64,000 nt of DNA, from NCBI RefSeq assembly GCF_028281305.1, contig NZ_JANQKD010000108.1, positions 62,001-126,000 on the forward strand, in the 5' to 3' direction. The notes under the pieces were generated by a model. It was not told the DNA's origin. It worked only from the letters and a program-made list of their open reading frames with translations, and made no database searches. This DNA is from Pelagibius sp. Lineage in GTDB: Bacteria; Pseudomonadota; Alphaproteobacteria; Kiloniellales; Kiloniellaceae. A program made the translations under genes and the position numbers. Below, in pieces: positions 7,438 to 14,877 of this stretch (position 1 is its first letter; every line of letters begins with the position of its first letter).

Positions 7438-8211
7438 TTGAAAGCATTGGTTATTGGGGCCGGCCAGGGCCGGCGCCTGCTTCCGCTCACAGAAGTCGAA
7501 CCCAAGGCGCTCCTCCCCGTTGGCAGGCAGAGCCTGCTTGAGTGGCAGGTCGATGCCCTGGTGAACTGCGGCGTCGACGAAATCGTGTTCCTGGCCGGCT
7601 TCAACCTGGCGGCGGTCGAGCGCAGCCTCACCCGATGCGCCGAACGCTGGCCTCAGGCCGCTTTTCGCCCGGTCTACAACCCCTTTTATGCGGTCGCGGA
7701 CAACCTGGCGACCTGTTGGATGGCCCGCCAGGAGATGGAGGGGGACTTTCTGCTGCTGAACAGCGACACCCTGTTCAGCCAGCCGGTTCTGGAGACGCTG
7801 CTCGCAAGCCCGGCGGCGGCCGTCAGCCTCGCGGTTGACCACAAGGACCGCTACGACGACGACGACATGAAGGTGGAACTGGACGGCAAGCGCCTGCTGG
7901 ACATCGGCAAGACCCTGCCGGCGGAGCGGGTGCATGGCGAGTCCATCGGCATGCTGTATTTCCGCGGCGAGGGGCCGGCGCGCTTTGTCGCCGCGCTGGA
8001 GGCTGCCATGCAGGACGCCCAGGCGCTCCGCCAATGGTATCTCTCGGTGGTCGCATCGCTGGCGTCGGAGCTCGAGATACAGGCGGTCACGATCAGCGGC
8101 CACGACTGGTGCGAGATCGACTATCCCGTCGATCTCAAGGCCGCCCGCCAGATGGTGGCGTCGTGGCAGCCGGACGCCGATCCCGTCCTCAAGTCAGCCA
8201 GGTCCTCCTAG
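7438..8211 (+). CDS. LicC-like sugar/choline-phosphate nucleotidyltransferase
   Basis: A 257-residue NTP_transferase-fold enzyme that should couple a phosphorylated small alcohol to CTP or another NTP. The N-terminus MKALVIGAGQGRRLLPLT plus EPKALLPVG is the classic nucleotide-binding loop; NPFYAVADNLATCWMAR is the segment typical of choline-phosphate and related (LicC) cytidylyltransferases, and LLLNSDTLF supplies the metal-binding Asp. The start is a TTG at 7438, fixed by homology with the loop; AAGGGG lies 11 bp upstream. Its 3' end overlaps the convergent MobA-like gene by 18 bp. In a sphingolipid context it might make CDP-glycerate or a related donor (as CpgD does in Caulobacter); this is unproven. 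Confidence 0.82.
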   Translation: MKALVIGAGQGRRLLPLTEVEPKALLPVGRQSLLEWQVDALVNCGVDEIVFLAGFNLAAVERSLTRCAERWPQAAFRPVYNPFYAVADNLATCWMARQEMEGDFLLLNSDTLFSQPVLETLLASPAAAVSLAVDHKDRYDDDDMKVELDGKRLLDIGKTLPAERVHGESIGMLYFRGEGPARFVAALEAAMQDAQALRQWYLSVVASLASELEIQAVTISGHDWCEIDYPVDLKAARQMVASWQPDADPVLKSARSS

Positions 8212-9009
8212 GATCTGTTCCACGAGGTCAAGATCCTCCGGCTTGTCGACGTCGATCGCGGCCTCCGCAAAAGGCATCTTCACCGCTGACACCGCAATCC
8301 CGAGCCGCCTGGACACCCGCGCCATGGCCTCGTCCAGACTGAAGCGCCGCAGCAGGTAGCCGAGCAGCAGGATCGGCCCGAAGAGGGCGGCGATCCGCCA
8401 GGGCTGCTTGCGGTGCTGTTCGACCCTGCGCCAGAGACGCACGGCCTCCAGGCCTTCCGTGCCCAGCAGGGCGAAGAGATTGCTGCCGGAATAGCGCTCG
8501 TCACGAAAGCGCAGATAGGTGCGCCGGGAGGCCGGATAGCGCGCCAGCAGGGTGCCGGAGGCCGTGAGGCCGGCGGTGACCGCGGCACCGCCGCTCAGGC
8601 TCTCGGCACAGAAGTGGTCGACCATCGCGCGGCTCAAGAGGGCATGATCGCCGGTCGTGATGAGAACGGGAAAGGGCCTGTCCAGGGCGTCCAGTGCCTG
8701 GAGAACGCTCTGGCTCGGCGTGGCGGCCGCAGGCAGGGCCGAGAGACGGCCGCTCCGGCGCAGCGCCGCCAGCCCGTCGAAGCGGTCGAGCAGCAGCGGG
8801 TCGGCCAGGCAGACGGCAATCGCCCCGATCTGCGGGCTCTCGGCCAGGGCCCCGATGACCCTCTCCAGCATCGGCGTTCCGGCGACCATGGCGAGGCACT
8901 TGTGGTCGACCCCGGCGGCGCGGGAAACCGGGTCGCCGACGCCACGGTCGGCGGCCAGCACCAGGGCGGTGAAGCGCCTGTCTTCAGGCAGGGCCGGCGC
9001 GGGGCTCAT
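8194..9009 (-). CDS. MobA-like NTP transferase-fold protein
   Basis: A 271-residue protein of the MobA-like nucleotidyltransferase superfamily. The N-terminal strand-loop TALVLAADRG.. is followed by K-C-L (VDHKCLAMVAGTPMLERV), corresponding to the lysine-containing GxP substrate loop, and by VLITTGDHALLS, with the metal-binding Asp. The glycine-rich loop is degenerate (AADRGVGDPVSRA), so activity could differ from MobA. The C-terminal AAIDVDKPEDLDLVEQIL is the usual domain end. The ATG at 9009 overlaps the preceding acyltransferase gene by 4 bp (ATGA), a tightly coupled pair with the putative ceramide synthase. Confidence 0.8.
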   Translation of the reverse strand: MSPAPALPEDRRFTALVLAADRGVGDPVSRAAGVDHKCLAMVAGTPMLERVIGALAESPQIGAIAVCLADPLLLDRFDGLAALRRSGRLSALPAAATPSQSVLQALDALDRPFPVLITTGDHALLSRAMVDHFCAESLSGGAAVTAGLTASGTLLARYPASRRTYLRFRDERYSGSNLFALLGTEGLEAVRLWRRVEQHRKQPWRIAALFGPILLLGYLLRRFSLDEAMARVSRRLGIAVSAVKMPFAEAAIDVDKPEDLDLVEQILGGPG

Positions 9010-10160
9010 GCGGCGAGGTCGCGCCCGTAGAGGCGGTAGGTCTTGTAAGGAACCGCCCCCAGCGCCTCGATCATGCGGATCATCGGCTGGTTGTCTTCCA
9101 GCACCCAGGACAGTTCGCCGTGCTCGACGCCCAGCGCACACTGGCTCTGGCGGATCCGTTCGATTACCGAGAACGCCAGCATGGCCCCCATGAGGCCGCC
9201 CTGGTGGGTCCGCCGCACGCCCATCAGGGGCACACGGGCGGTCTTGGTGGTGTTCACCTTCAGCCGCCAGATCAGCCTGGCCCAGCCGAACGGCAGCAGG
9301 CGTCCGTCCAGGTCGGCGATGGCTTCGTTCACGTTGGGCAGGCTGATGGCCATGGCCACGGGTACGCCGTCCAGTTCGGCGATGGCGATTGACTGCGGGC
9401 GGACGATCGGTTTCAGGTCCTTTGCCGTCCGCTTCAACTCGGCCTCGGACATGGGAACGAAGCCCCAGTTTTCCGACCAGGCATCGTTGAAGATGTCCAT
9501 GATCGTGGAGAGTTCCTGCTCGTAGCGGCCCATATCCATCGGCCGCACTGTCAGCGTGTCCAGCGCGGCGGCCTTGCGCAGGAGTGCTGCCACCGGCGGC
9601 GGGGGCTGCGTGCGGGCATCATAGTGATAGCACAGGAGATCCTTCAGCTTGCGGTAGCCCAGCGCCTCCAGAAGACCGGCATAGTAGGGCCGGGCATGGC
9701 CCATCAGCAGGTACGGCGGGGTCGCGAATCCGTCGACCAGAAGTCCGAGTTCCTCGTTGATCGACAGGTTGAAGGGACCGGCAATGCGCCGCATCCCCTG
9801 TTCGCGCAGCCAGGTTTCGGCCGTCTCGGTGAGGGCCTGGAACGTCTCCGCATCATCTTCGGCCTCCAGCATGCCGAAGTGGCCGGTCGCGTCGCGGTGG
9901 CGGGCCAGGTGGCTGTGGTTGACCTGGGCGGAGATCCGGCCCACCGGCCGGCCGCCGCGCAGGGCCAGCCAGAATCGCGCCTTGGCGTCCTGGAAAAACG
10001 GGTTCTTGCCGGGATTGAGGTGGTCGCGGCGCTCCTGCAGCAGCGGCGGGACCCAGGCTGCGTCGTCGCGGTAGAGCGTCCAGGGCAGGCGGATGAAGGC
10101 CTCCCGCTCGGCGGCGGTCTCCACGGCCTTGATGCTCAGCGCCTGGCTGCCGCTGGTCAT
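9006..10160 (-). CDS. GNAT-fold acyltransferase resembling bacterial ceramide synthase
   Basis: A 384-residue protein of a family often labelled only as hypothetical or dATP-pyrophosphohydrolase-like. The segments DDAAWVPPLLQERRDHLNPGKNPFF, GRPVGRISAQVNHSH, ATGHFGMLEAEDD, GPFNLSINEELGLLVDGF and YYAGLLEALGYRK are shared with the GNAT-type bacterial ceramide synthase (bCerS) group first shown in Caulobacter, which N-acylates a sphingoid base. Two GNAT-like halves seem present (residues 1-180 and 230-380). It is the middle gene of hydroxylase, acyltransferase and MobA-like nucleotidyltransferase. No serine palmitoyltransferase is seen in the window, so the sphingolipid link is an inference from this family and its neighbours. 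Confidence 0.75.
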   Translation of the reverse strand: MTSGSQALSIKAVETAAEREAFIRLPWTLYRDDAAWVPPLLQERRDHLNPGKNPFFQDAKARFWLALRGGRPVGRISAQVNHSHLARHRDATGHFGMLEAEDDAETFQALTETAETWLREQGMRRIAGPFNLSINEELGLLVDGFATPPYLLMGHARPYYAGLLEALGYRKLKDLLCYHYDARTQPPPPVAALLRKAAALDTLTVRPMDMGRYEQELSTIMDIFNDAWSENWGFVPMSEAELKRTAKDLKPIVRPQSIAIAELDGVPVAMAISLPNVNEAIADLDGRLLPFGWARLIWRLKVNTTKTARVPLMGVRRTHQGGLMGAMLAFSVIERIRQSQCALGVEHGELSWVLEDNQPMIRMIEALGAVPYKTYRLYGRDLAA

Positions 10161-10185
10161 GCCCTTCCGGCGCTCCCGGGCCCGA

Positions 10186-10299
10186 TCAGCGGGTGGGGCG
10201 GCGGCGGTTCGCCGGGTGGCCGCCGGCCGGATCCCGCGCCAGATCCCGCGCCAGATCCCGTGCCAGATCCCGTGCCAGATCCCGGGGCTGTTCAGTCAT
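10186..10299 (-). CDS. Possible 37-residue repeat peptide between hydroxylase and acyltransferase
   Basis: A small frame beginning at ATG 10299 that overlaps the hydroxylase 3' end by 8 bp and ends 25 bp before the acyltransferase start. It reads MTEQPRD followed by four DLAR units and a basic tail. The overlap would allow coupling, but the composition is dictated by a 12-bp DNA repeat, and I know no family for it. It could equally be untranslated repeat. Confidence 0.25.
   Translation of the reverse strand: MTEQPRDLARDLARDLARDLARDPAGGHPANRRRPTR
10229..10288. repeat. Five-unit 12-bp tandem repeat
   Basis: Five units of the type AGATCCCGCGCC / AGATCCCGTGCC: 10229-10240, 10241-10252, 10253-10264, 10265-10276 and 10277-10288 (first and last decayed). 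It lies between two genes of the putative ceramide operon. It is the only repeat of its kind here with a 12-bp rather than a 15-bp period. Confidence 0.88.
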
Positions 10300-11056
10300 C
10301 CCGTCTGTGCCGCTGCACCTGGCTGCCGTCGGCGGCCAAGCCCGAAAGTTCCGCCACCCAGGGAAAGCGCTGGGTCTCCGGGCCGGTGTAGCCGAGGTTG
10401 AAGACGGTGGCGCTGCGCGGCATCTGCTTCGCATCGGCATAGAAGGTGTTGAACACCCGGTCCCAGAAGAAGTTGGTGATGCCGAAGTTGCCCTGTTCGC
10501 TGTGGAAGTGATGAGCCAGATGATGGCGCTTGATCCGTCTGAGGAAAGCCAGCTTCGGCGTGAAGGGAAGATGCTGGATGCAGTGGCAGAACTCGTAGAA
10601 GCAGGTCGTCACGATGCCCGTGGCGGCCGCCGCCGCCGCGGCGCCCGGGCCGCCGATCAGCCAGCCGATCGGAATGGTGACGGCCAGGATCGTCGGCAGC
10701 GTGGTGTAGAGCGAGCCGAACAGGACGCCCAGATCGTTGGGATCGCGGTGGTGGTCGAAATGGATGCGCTTCCACAGGGCCGCGGTCTGCGGAAACCGGT
10801 AGAGCAGGCGGCCGTGCAGCACAAAGCGGTGCAGTACATACCAGACGACCGGATAGACCAGCAGCGTTGCGGCGACCGCGGCGGCCATGGCCAGCGGCTG
10901 CCCGCCCCAATAGGCGGCAAGGCCCGCGCTCACCAAGGTGAGCAGCGCATAGGCCTGAATGGCCGGATAGGTCACATAGGCCCAGACCAACTCGCGCAGG
11001 GTCATCTTGTCGAGAAAGTACTTGCGCCCCGACCAGGGCGTTCTGCTGATCAGCAC
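10292..11056 (-). CDS. Fatty acid hydroxylase / sterol desaturase superfamily membrane enzyme
   Basis: A 254-residue diiron membrane oxygenase or desaturase. It has four to five hydrophobic helices and the histidine clusters of the superfamily: HRFVLH, HFDHH, HCIQH and HHLAHHFH. It probably hydroxylates an acyl chain or long-chain base. The start is a GTG at 11056 with AAAGG 9 bp upstream. It is first in the operon with the ceramide-synthase-like acyltransferase, so hydroxylation of a sphingoid base or ceramide acyl chain is plausible, although sterol or carotenoid substrates cannot be excluded. Confidence 0.85.
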   Translation of the reverse strand: MLISRTPWSGRKYFLDKMTLRELVWAYVTYPAIQAYALLTLVSAGLAAYWGGQPLAMAAAVAATLLVYPVVWYVLHRFVLHGRLLYRFPQTAALWKRIHFDHHRDPNDLGVLFGSLYTTLPTILAVTIPIGWLIGGPGAAAAAAATGIVTTCFYEFCHCIQHLPFTPKLAFLRRIKRHHLAHHFHSEQGNFGITNFFWDRVFNTFYADAKQMPRSATVFNLGYTGPETQRFPWVAELSGLAADGSQVQRHRRDD

Positions 11057-11189
11057 GATCGCGAACCTTTGGGTTTCTCAGGCTGACTTCACTGGGATGA
11101 GACCCAAGCTAGGGCGTAGGAGGCTGAGAATCAACGCTTTGACAAGCCTTTCCGGGTCGCCGACGCCCATCAGTTGGGTAACGAAAGCC

Positions 11190-11948
11190 TCAGATCCAGG
11201 AGATGCGGGTGCCCGGCTTGTGGCGGTTCACGAGCTGGCGCAGGCGCCCGCCCCAGCCGGCCGTGATCTCGCGCTTGTCCAGGACCTTGAGATCCCGGTC
11301 CAGCCGGTAGACCACGGGGGTCGCGGTGGCGATCCGAAACGCCGCGGCGCTGGCATCGTCGAGGTGCTCGATCTGGCGGGCCAGTCCTCGGATGCTGCTG
11401 GTGTGGGCCACCACCAGCGCATCCTCGTCCTGGCTGAGACGCGGGGCGAGCGCTTCCTGCCACCAGGGCGCGACCCGCGCGCTTGCCTGCTCCAGGCTTT
11501 CGCTGCGCGGCAGCAGGGCCGGGTCGATTCCGGTGTAGAGCGGATCCCGGCAGGGCAGCCGCGGATCGCCGTCGGGCAGCGGCGGTGGCGCGGCCGTGAA
11601 ATGGCGCCGCCATTGGGCCAGTTGCTGGTTGCCGTGGCGCAGGGCCATCCTGGCCCGGTTCTCGCCCTGCAGAATGCCGTAGTGGCGTTCGTTCAGCCGC
11701 CAGCTCCGGGTCACCGCCAGATCGGGGCGCTCCATGGCCTCAAGCATCACCGAGAGGGACTCGGCAGCCCGGCTGAGGCAGGAGGTGGCGCAGAGCCCGA
11801 AGGTCAGGCCCAGGTCGGCCACCAGCCGGCCAGCGGCATGGGCCTCCCGCCGGCCTTCGGCGCTCAAAGGGGCATCGGCCCAGCCAGCAAAGCGGTTCTG
11901 CTTCGACCACTCGGTCTTGCCGTGTCGCACCAGGACAAGTGTAGGCAT
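11190..11948 (-). CDS. gpmA: 2,3-bisphosphoglycerate-dependent phosphoglycerate mutase-like protein
   Basis: A 252-residue histidine-phosphatase-superfamily protein. LVLVRHGKTEWSKQNRFAGWADAPLSAEG carries the phosphorylated His of the RHG motif and matches GpmA closely; NERHYGILQGENR and VVAHTSSIRGLAR supply the other catalytic residues (H in VVAHTS). The ATG at 11948 has GGAGAAA just before it. It is somewhat shorter in the C-terminal part and more diverged than housekeeping GpmA, so a broader phosphatase role is possible. The gene stands alone between lipid and glycan blocks. Confidence 0.8.
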   Translation of the reverse strand: MPTLVLVRHGKTEWSKQNRFAGWADAPLSAEGRREAHAAGRLVADLGLTFGLCATSCLSRAAESLSVMLEAMERPDLAVTRSWRLNERHYGILQGENRARMALRHGNQQLAQWRRHFTAAPPPLPDGDPRLPCRDPLYTGIDPALLPRSESLEQASARVAPWWQEALAPRLSQDEDALVVAHTSSIRGLARQIEHLDDASAAAFRIATATPVVYRLDRDLKVLDKREITAGWGGRLRQLVNRHKPGTRISWI

Positions 11949-12111
11949 TTTCTCCCCTGCTTTGCCGGACCATGCCATGGCCGGCGAGGGCCTTTACCGT
12001 TGGGACCAGGGGATATAAACCCTAGAGGCGCCGCCCGCAAATGCTCCCCTGCGCCGGGGTCAGGGGCGGCCTGTTCTTAAGGCGACAGAGAAACGCAACC
12101 TGCCGACCGCC

Positions 12112-12133
12112 ATGACCGCAGTATGACCGCAGT
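12112..12133 (+). repeat. 11-bp tandem duplication of the ELM1 gene start
   Basis: ATGACCGCAGT occurs twice in direct succession (12112-12122, 12123-12133). The first ATG reads only four codons and stops at a TGA that overlaps the second ATG (ATGA), so the second is the functional start. The first could act as a tiny upstream frame. Confidence 0.8.
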
Positions 12134-13265
12134 GCAGCCCCAAGCCGCGTTGGAGGACCAGCCGCCGGAGCCGAGCAGGGCCAACGCGCGGACACCCCTG
12201 GTATGGCTGCTGCTGGACGATCGTCCCGGTCATGTGACCCAGGTTGTCGGCCTCGCAGAGGCCCTTGGCTGGCCCTACGAAACCAAGAGCCTCCGCTTCA
12301 CGCCGGTCAACCGGATCAGCAACCGTCTGCTGGGCGCCAGCCTGGTGACGCTGCGCCGCGATGCCGCGGCCGGCCTGCGGCCACCCTGGCCCGATCTGGT
12401 GATTGCCATGGGCCGCCGTTCCGTCCCGGTGGCGCGCTGGATCAAGCGCCAGAGCGGTAACCGCACGCGCCTCGTTCAGCTCGGCCGCAAGGGCGCCAAT
12501 GTCGCCGGACCGTTCGATCTCGCCGTGAGCTGCCGGCACTTTCAGCTTCCCGATCATCCCAAGCGCGTCCAGGTGCTGCTGCCGCCGACACAGGTCAACG
12601 CGGACCGTCTGCGGGAGGCGGCTGCGCGCTGGCCGGAGCTCCTGGACGGGGCCTCCGCGCCGCGGGTCGTGCTGCTGGTCGGCGGCACCACGGCGCACCA
12701 CCGGCTGACGGCCGAGGCCGCCGAGAGGATGGCGAGCGAGGTCGAGAGCTTCGCCGCAGGGCTCGAAGGGTCGCTCACCTGCGTGACAAGCCGGCGCAGC
12801 GGCCAGCCGGTCGAATCGGCCTTGCGCCGCGGCGCACCCGGGGCAGGGCTGCATTGCTGGCGCGCGGATCAGAGCGAAAACCCCTATCTCGGGTACCTGG
12901 CGCAGGCGGACATTCTCGTGGTGACGGGGGAAAGCGAATCGATGCTGGCCGAAGCCGCCGCGACCGCCAAACCGCTCTTCATCTATCCCGTTGCTGCACG
13001 CCCCCGCTCCCTGCGTGCCCGCCTTTCCGGCTGGGTGCTGGCCCAGGCGCAAGCGGCCAGGGGGTGGCGCGCAAGCCTTTGCAGCGGCCTGATCGGCAGA
13101 GGATGGGTCGTTCCGCCGCGCGACCTGGAGATCCTGCACCGCGGCCTCGCGGAGGCGGGGCTCGCCAAGCCGTTCTCCGAAGCCGGGGTGCCGCAAAGGC
13201 CGGAACCGCACCCAGGCCAGAGCAGGCTGCTGGACCGCGTCAGGCTGTTGCTGGAGCGCAGGTGA
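12123..13265 (+). CDS. ELM1-family (mitochondrial fission protein-like) glycosyltransferase-fold protein
   Basis: A 380-residue protein of the ELM1/DUF1022 family. VWLLLDDRPGHVTQVVGLAEALG at residues 26-48 is the diagnostic N-terminus, followed by PPWPDLVIAMGRRSVPVARWIK, LVGGTTAHHRL and a C-terminal VVTGESESMLAEAAATAKPLFIYP, the part resembling the donor-binding half of GT-B glycosyltransferases. The family's biochemical role in bacteria is not established; the name comes from a plant mitochondrial fission factor. Its stop overlaps the next start (TGATG), linking it to a glycan-modifying gene cluster. Confidence 0.85.
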   Translation: MTAVQPQAALEDQPPEPSRANARTPLVWLLLDDRPGHVTQVVGLAEALGWPYETKSLRFTPVNRISNRLLGASLVTLRRDAAAGLRPPWPDLVIAMGRRSVPVARWIKRQSGNRTRLVQLGRKGANVAGPFDLAVSCRHFQLPDHPKRVQVLLPPTQVNADRLREAAARWPELLDGASAPRVVLLVGGTTAHHRLTAEAAERMASEVESFAAGLEGSLTCVTSRRSGQPVESALRRGAPGAGLHCWRADQSENPYLGYLAQADILVVTGESESMLAEAAATAKPLFIYPVAARPRSLRARLSGWVLAQAQAARGWRASLCSGLIGRGWVVPPRDLEILHRGLAEAGLAKPFSEAGVPQRPEPHPGQSRLLDRVRLLLERR

Positions 13266-14683
13266 TGGCGTCGGGACATCCAGCGCGGCGGAACAACGGG
13301 TCCACTGCCGAAGGGTTCCTTGTTCGCTGCGGCAAGGTTCGGTTCTCCGGCGAGCGGACGATCTGGTTCCATGGGGCCGACCGCAACGCTTTCGAGGCGG
13401 TTGAGGCGGCGGTGCGGACGCTGGCCGATCGCTTTCCGCGGCTGGACTTCCTGTTCACCGCCGCCGATCCGGGTGTTCGCGGCTGGTTGGCGGCGCGTTT
13501 TCCCTGGGCGATCGTCTTGCCGCCGCCGTTGCCGCTGGCCCTCTGCGCCAGCCGCTACCTGATCAATCTGAACGTCCGCGCGGTGGTCCTGCTGGGCTCG
13601 GCAGACCGCCTGGACCGCTTTGTTCTGCGGGCGGCCCTTCGCCGCGCCGCGCCGGTCGTTCTGGCCGATTTGGGGGCTGGTGGTGGGGCGGAGAGGGCTT
13701 CATCCCGGACGCTCAAAGCCGACGACCTCGACGGCGTTCAGCATTGCCTTGTGGCCAGCCAGGCGGCCGAGGCATCGCTTCTGGAAAGCGGCCTGTCGGC
13801 CGAGCGTGTGACGTTGCCCGGCGCTGAGCCGGAGGCGCGCCGGGAGGCGTTTCTCGGTGTTGTCACGCCGCTCCTCGGACAGGACCTCAAGCTGATGCGC
13901 AGCGCCCAGCGCCCGCTGCGGCGCCGGCTGGAACAGGCAGCGCTGCGCGGCATGGAGAACCCGCGCTTCAGGGCGTGGCTCGCGGCGAAGGTGGAGCGCC
14001 TCGACACCCTCGACCGGCTGCGCGAGCGTCTCGGCAATCCAGAGACGATCCTCTGTCTGGGCAACGGGCCGTCTTCCGAAGCGCCGGAGGTTGGCCAGGT
14101 GCGGTTCGACAGCCTCTTCCGGGTGAACCATGTCTGGCACACGCGCGGCTTCCTCACGGCGCCCGATATGGTCTTCACCGGCGCCAAGGCAACGCTGGCA
14201 GCGATCCGTGCGCCGATCTTCGGCCTCCAGAGCATCAAGTCCGAGGGGCGGCTCCTGGTCACCCGCTTTCTGCGGCCAGGGCGCGGCCGGACCAGCTATG
14301 CGACGATCGAACGCTTCGACCTCTACCTTTCGGAGCCCCGCTGGCAGGGGATCCGGCCAACCAACGGCGCCGCCATGCTGGCAACCGCAGTGGCGTTGAA
14401 GCCCGCCCGGCTGGTCATTTCGGGCATCGACCTCTTCAGCCATCCGGACGGCACCTACCCGGGCGACAGCAAAACGCCGAATGCCTACTCACCGGGACAC
14501 GATGCCGACTCGGAGCTGGCGCTGCTGCTGGAGGCCTTGGATCTCTATGAGGGCGAGCTGGTGATCCTCAGTCCTGCGCTGAAGGCGCGCTGGGAGGAGC
14601 ACTGCGCCGCCCGGCTTGATGCCGAGGAGGCTTTGGCCGACGGCAAGCCGCCCCCGGCGGCCTTGGGGGCGGAACCGCGCTGA
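13265..14683 (+). CDS. Two-domain glycosyltransferase with sialyltransferase-like (GNGPS) domain
   Basis: A 472-residue protein. The C-terminal half (from about residue 260) has CLGNGPSSEAPEV, the nucleotide-sugar loop seen in GT29/GT42 sialyltransferase-like enzymes, then FRVNHVW, TNGAAMLATAVAL and ISGIDLFSHPDGTYPGD. The N-terminal 250 residues resemble the N-lobe of Kdo-transferase-like GT-B proteins (LDFLFTAADPGVRGWLAARFP, NVRAVVLLGSADRLDRFV) but lack a clear catalytic motif. The ATG overlaps the ELM1 stop by one base, so the two are coupled. The product probably adds a sugar to an envelope glycan; donor and acceptor are unknown. Confidence 0.72.
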   Translation: MASGHPARRNNGSTAEGFLVRCGKVRFSGERTIWFHGADRNAFEAVEAAVRTLADRFPRLDFLFTAADPGVRGWLAARFPWAIVLPPPLPLALCASRYLINLNVRAVVLLGSADRLDRFVLRAALRRAAPVVLADLGAGGGAERASSRTLKADDLDGVQHCLVASQAAEASLLESGLSAERVTLPGAEPEARREAFLGVVTPLLGQDLKLMRSAQRPLRRRLEQAALRGMENPRFRAWLAAKVERLDTLDRLRERLGNPETILCLGNGPSSEAPEVGQVRFDSLFRVNHVWHTRGFLTAPDMVFTGAKATLAAIRAPIFGLQSIKSEGRLLVTRFLRPGRGRTSYATIERFDLYLSEPRWQGIRPTNGAAMLATAVALKPARLVISGIDLFSHPDGTYPGDSKTPNAYSPGHDADSELALLLEALDLYEGELVILSPALKARWEEHCAARLDAEEALADGKPPPAALGAEPR

Positions 14684-14877
14684 GCGCGCAGGCCAACTCT
14701 CCCTTGTCCCCGGCGGGCGCGTCTGATTTAAAGGGAAACCGGTTCAGAGTTCCCCGGGGCTCGGCCGTTCTTCGGTTGTATGCCTTTGCCTTGTCGACGG
14801 CCCGCCCAGGGCGCGAGCCGTCCGGCCATCAAGGCCTTTGTTCATTTGCGCCCACCGATTGTTGAGAGAGTAAGTCC

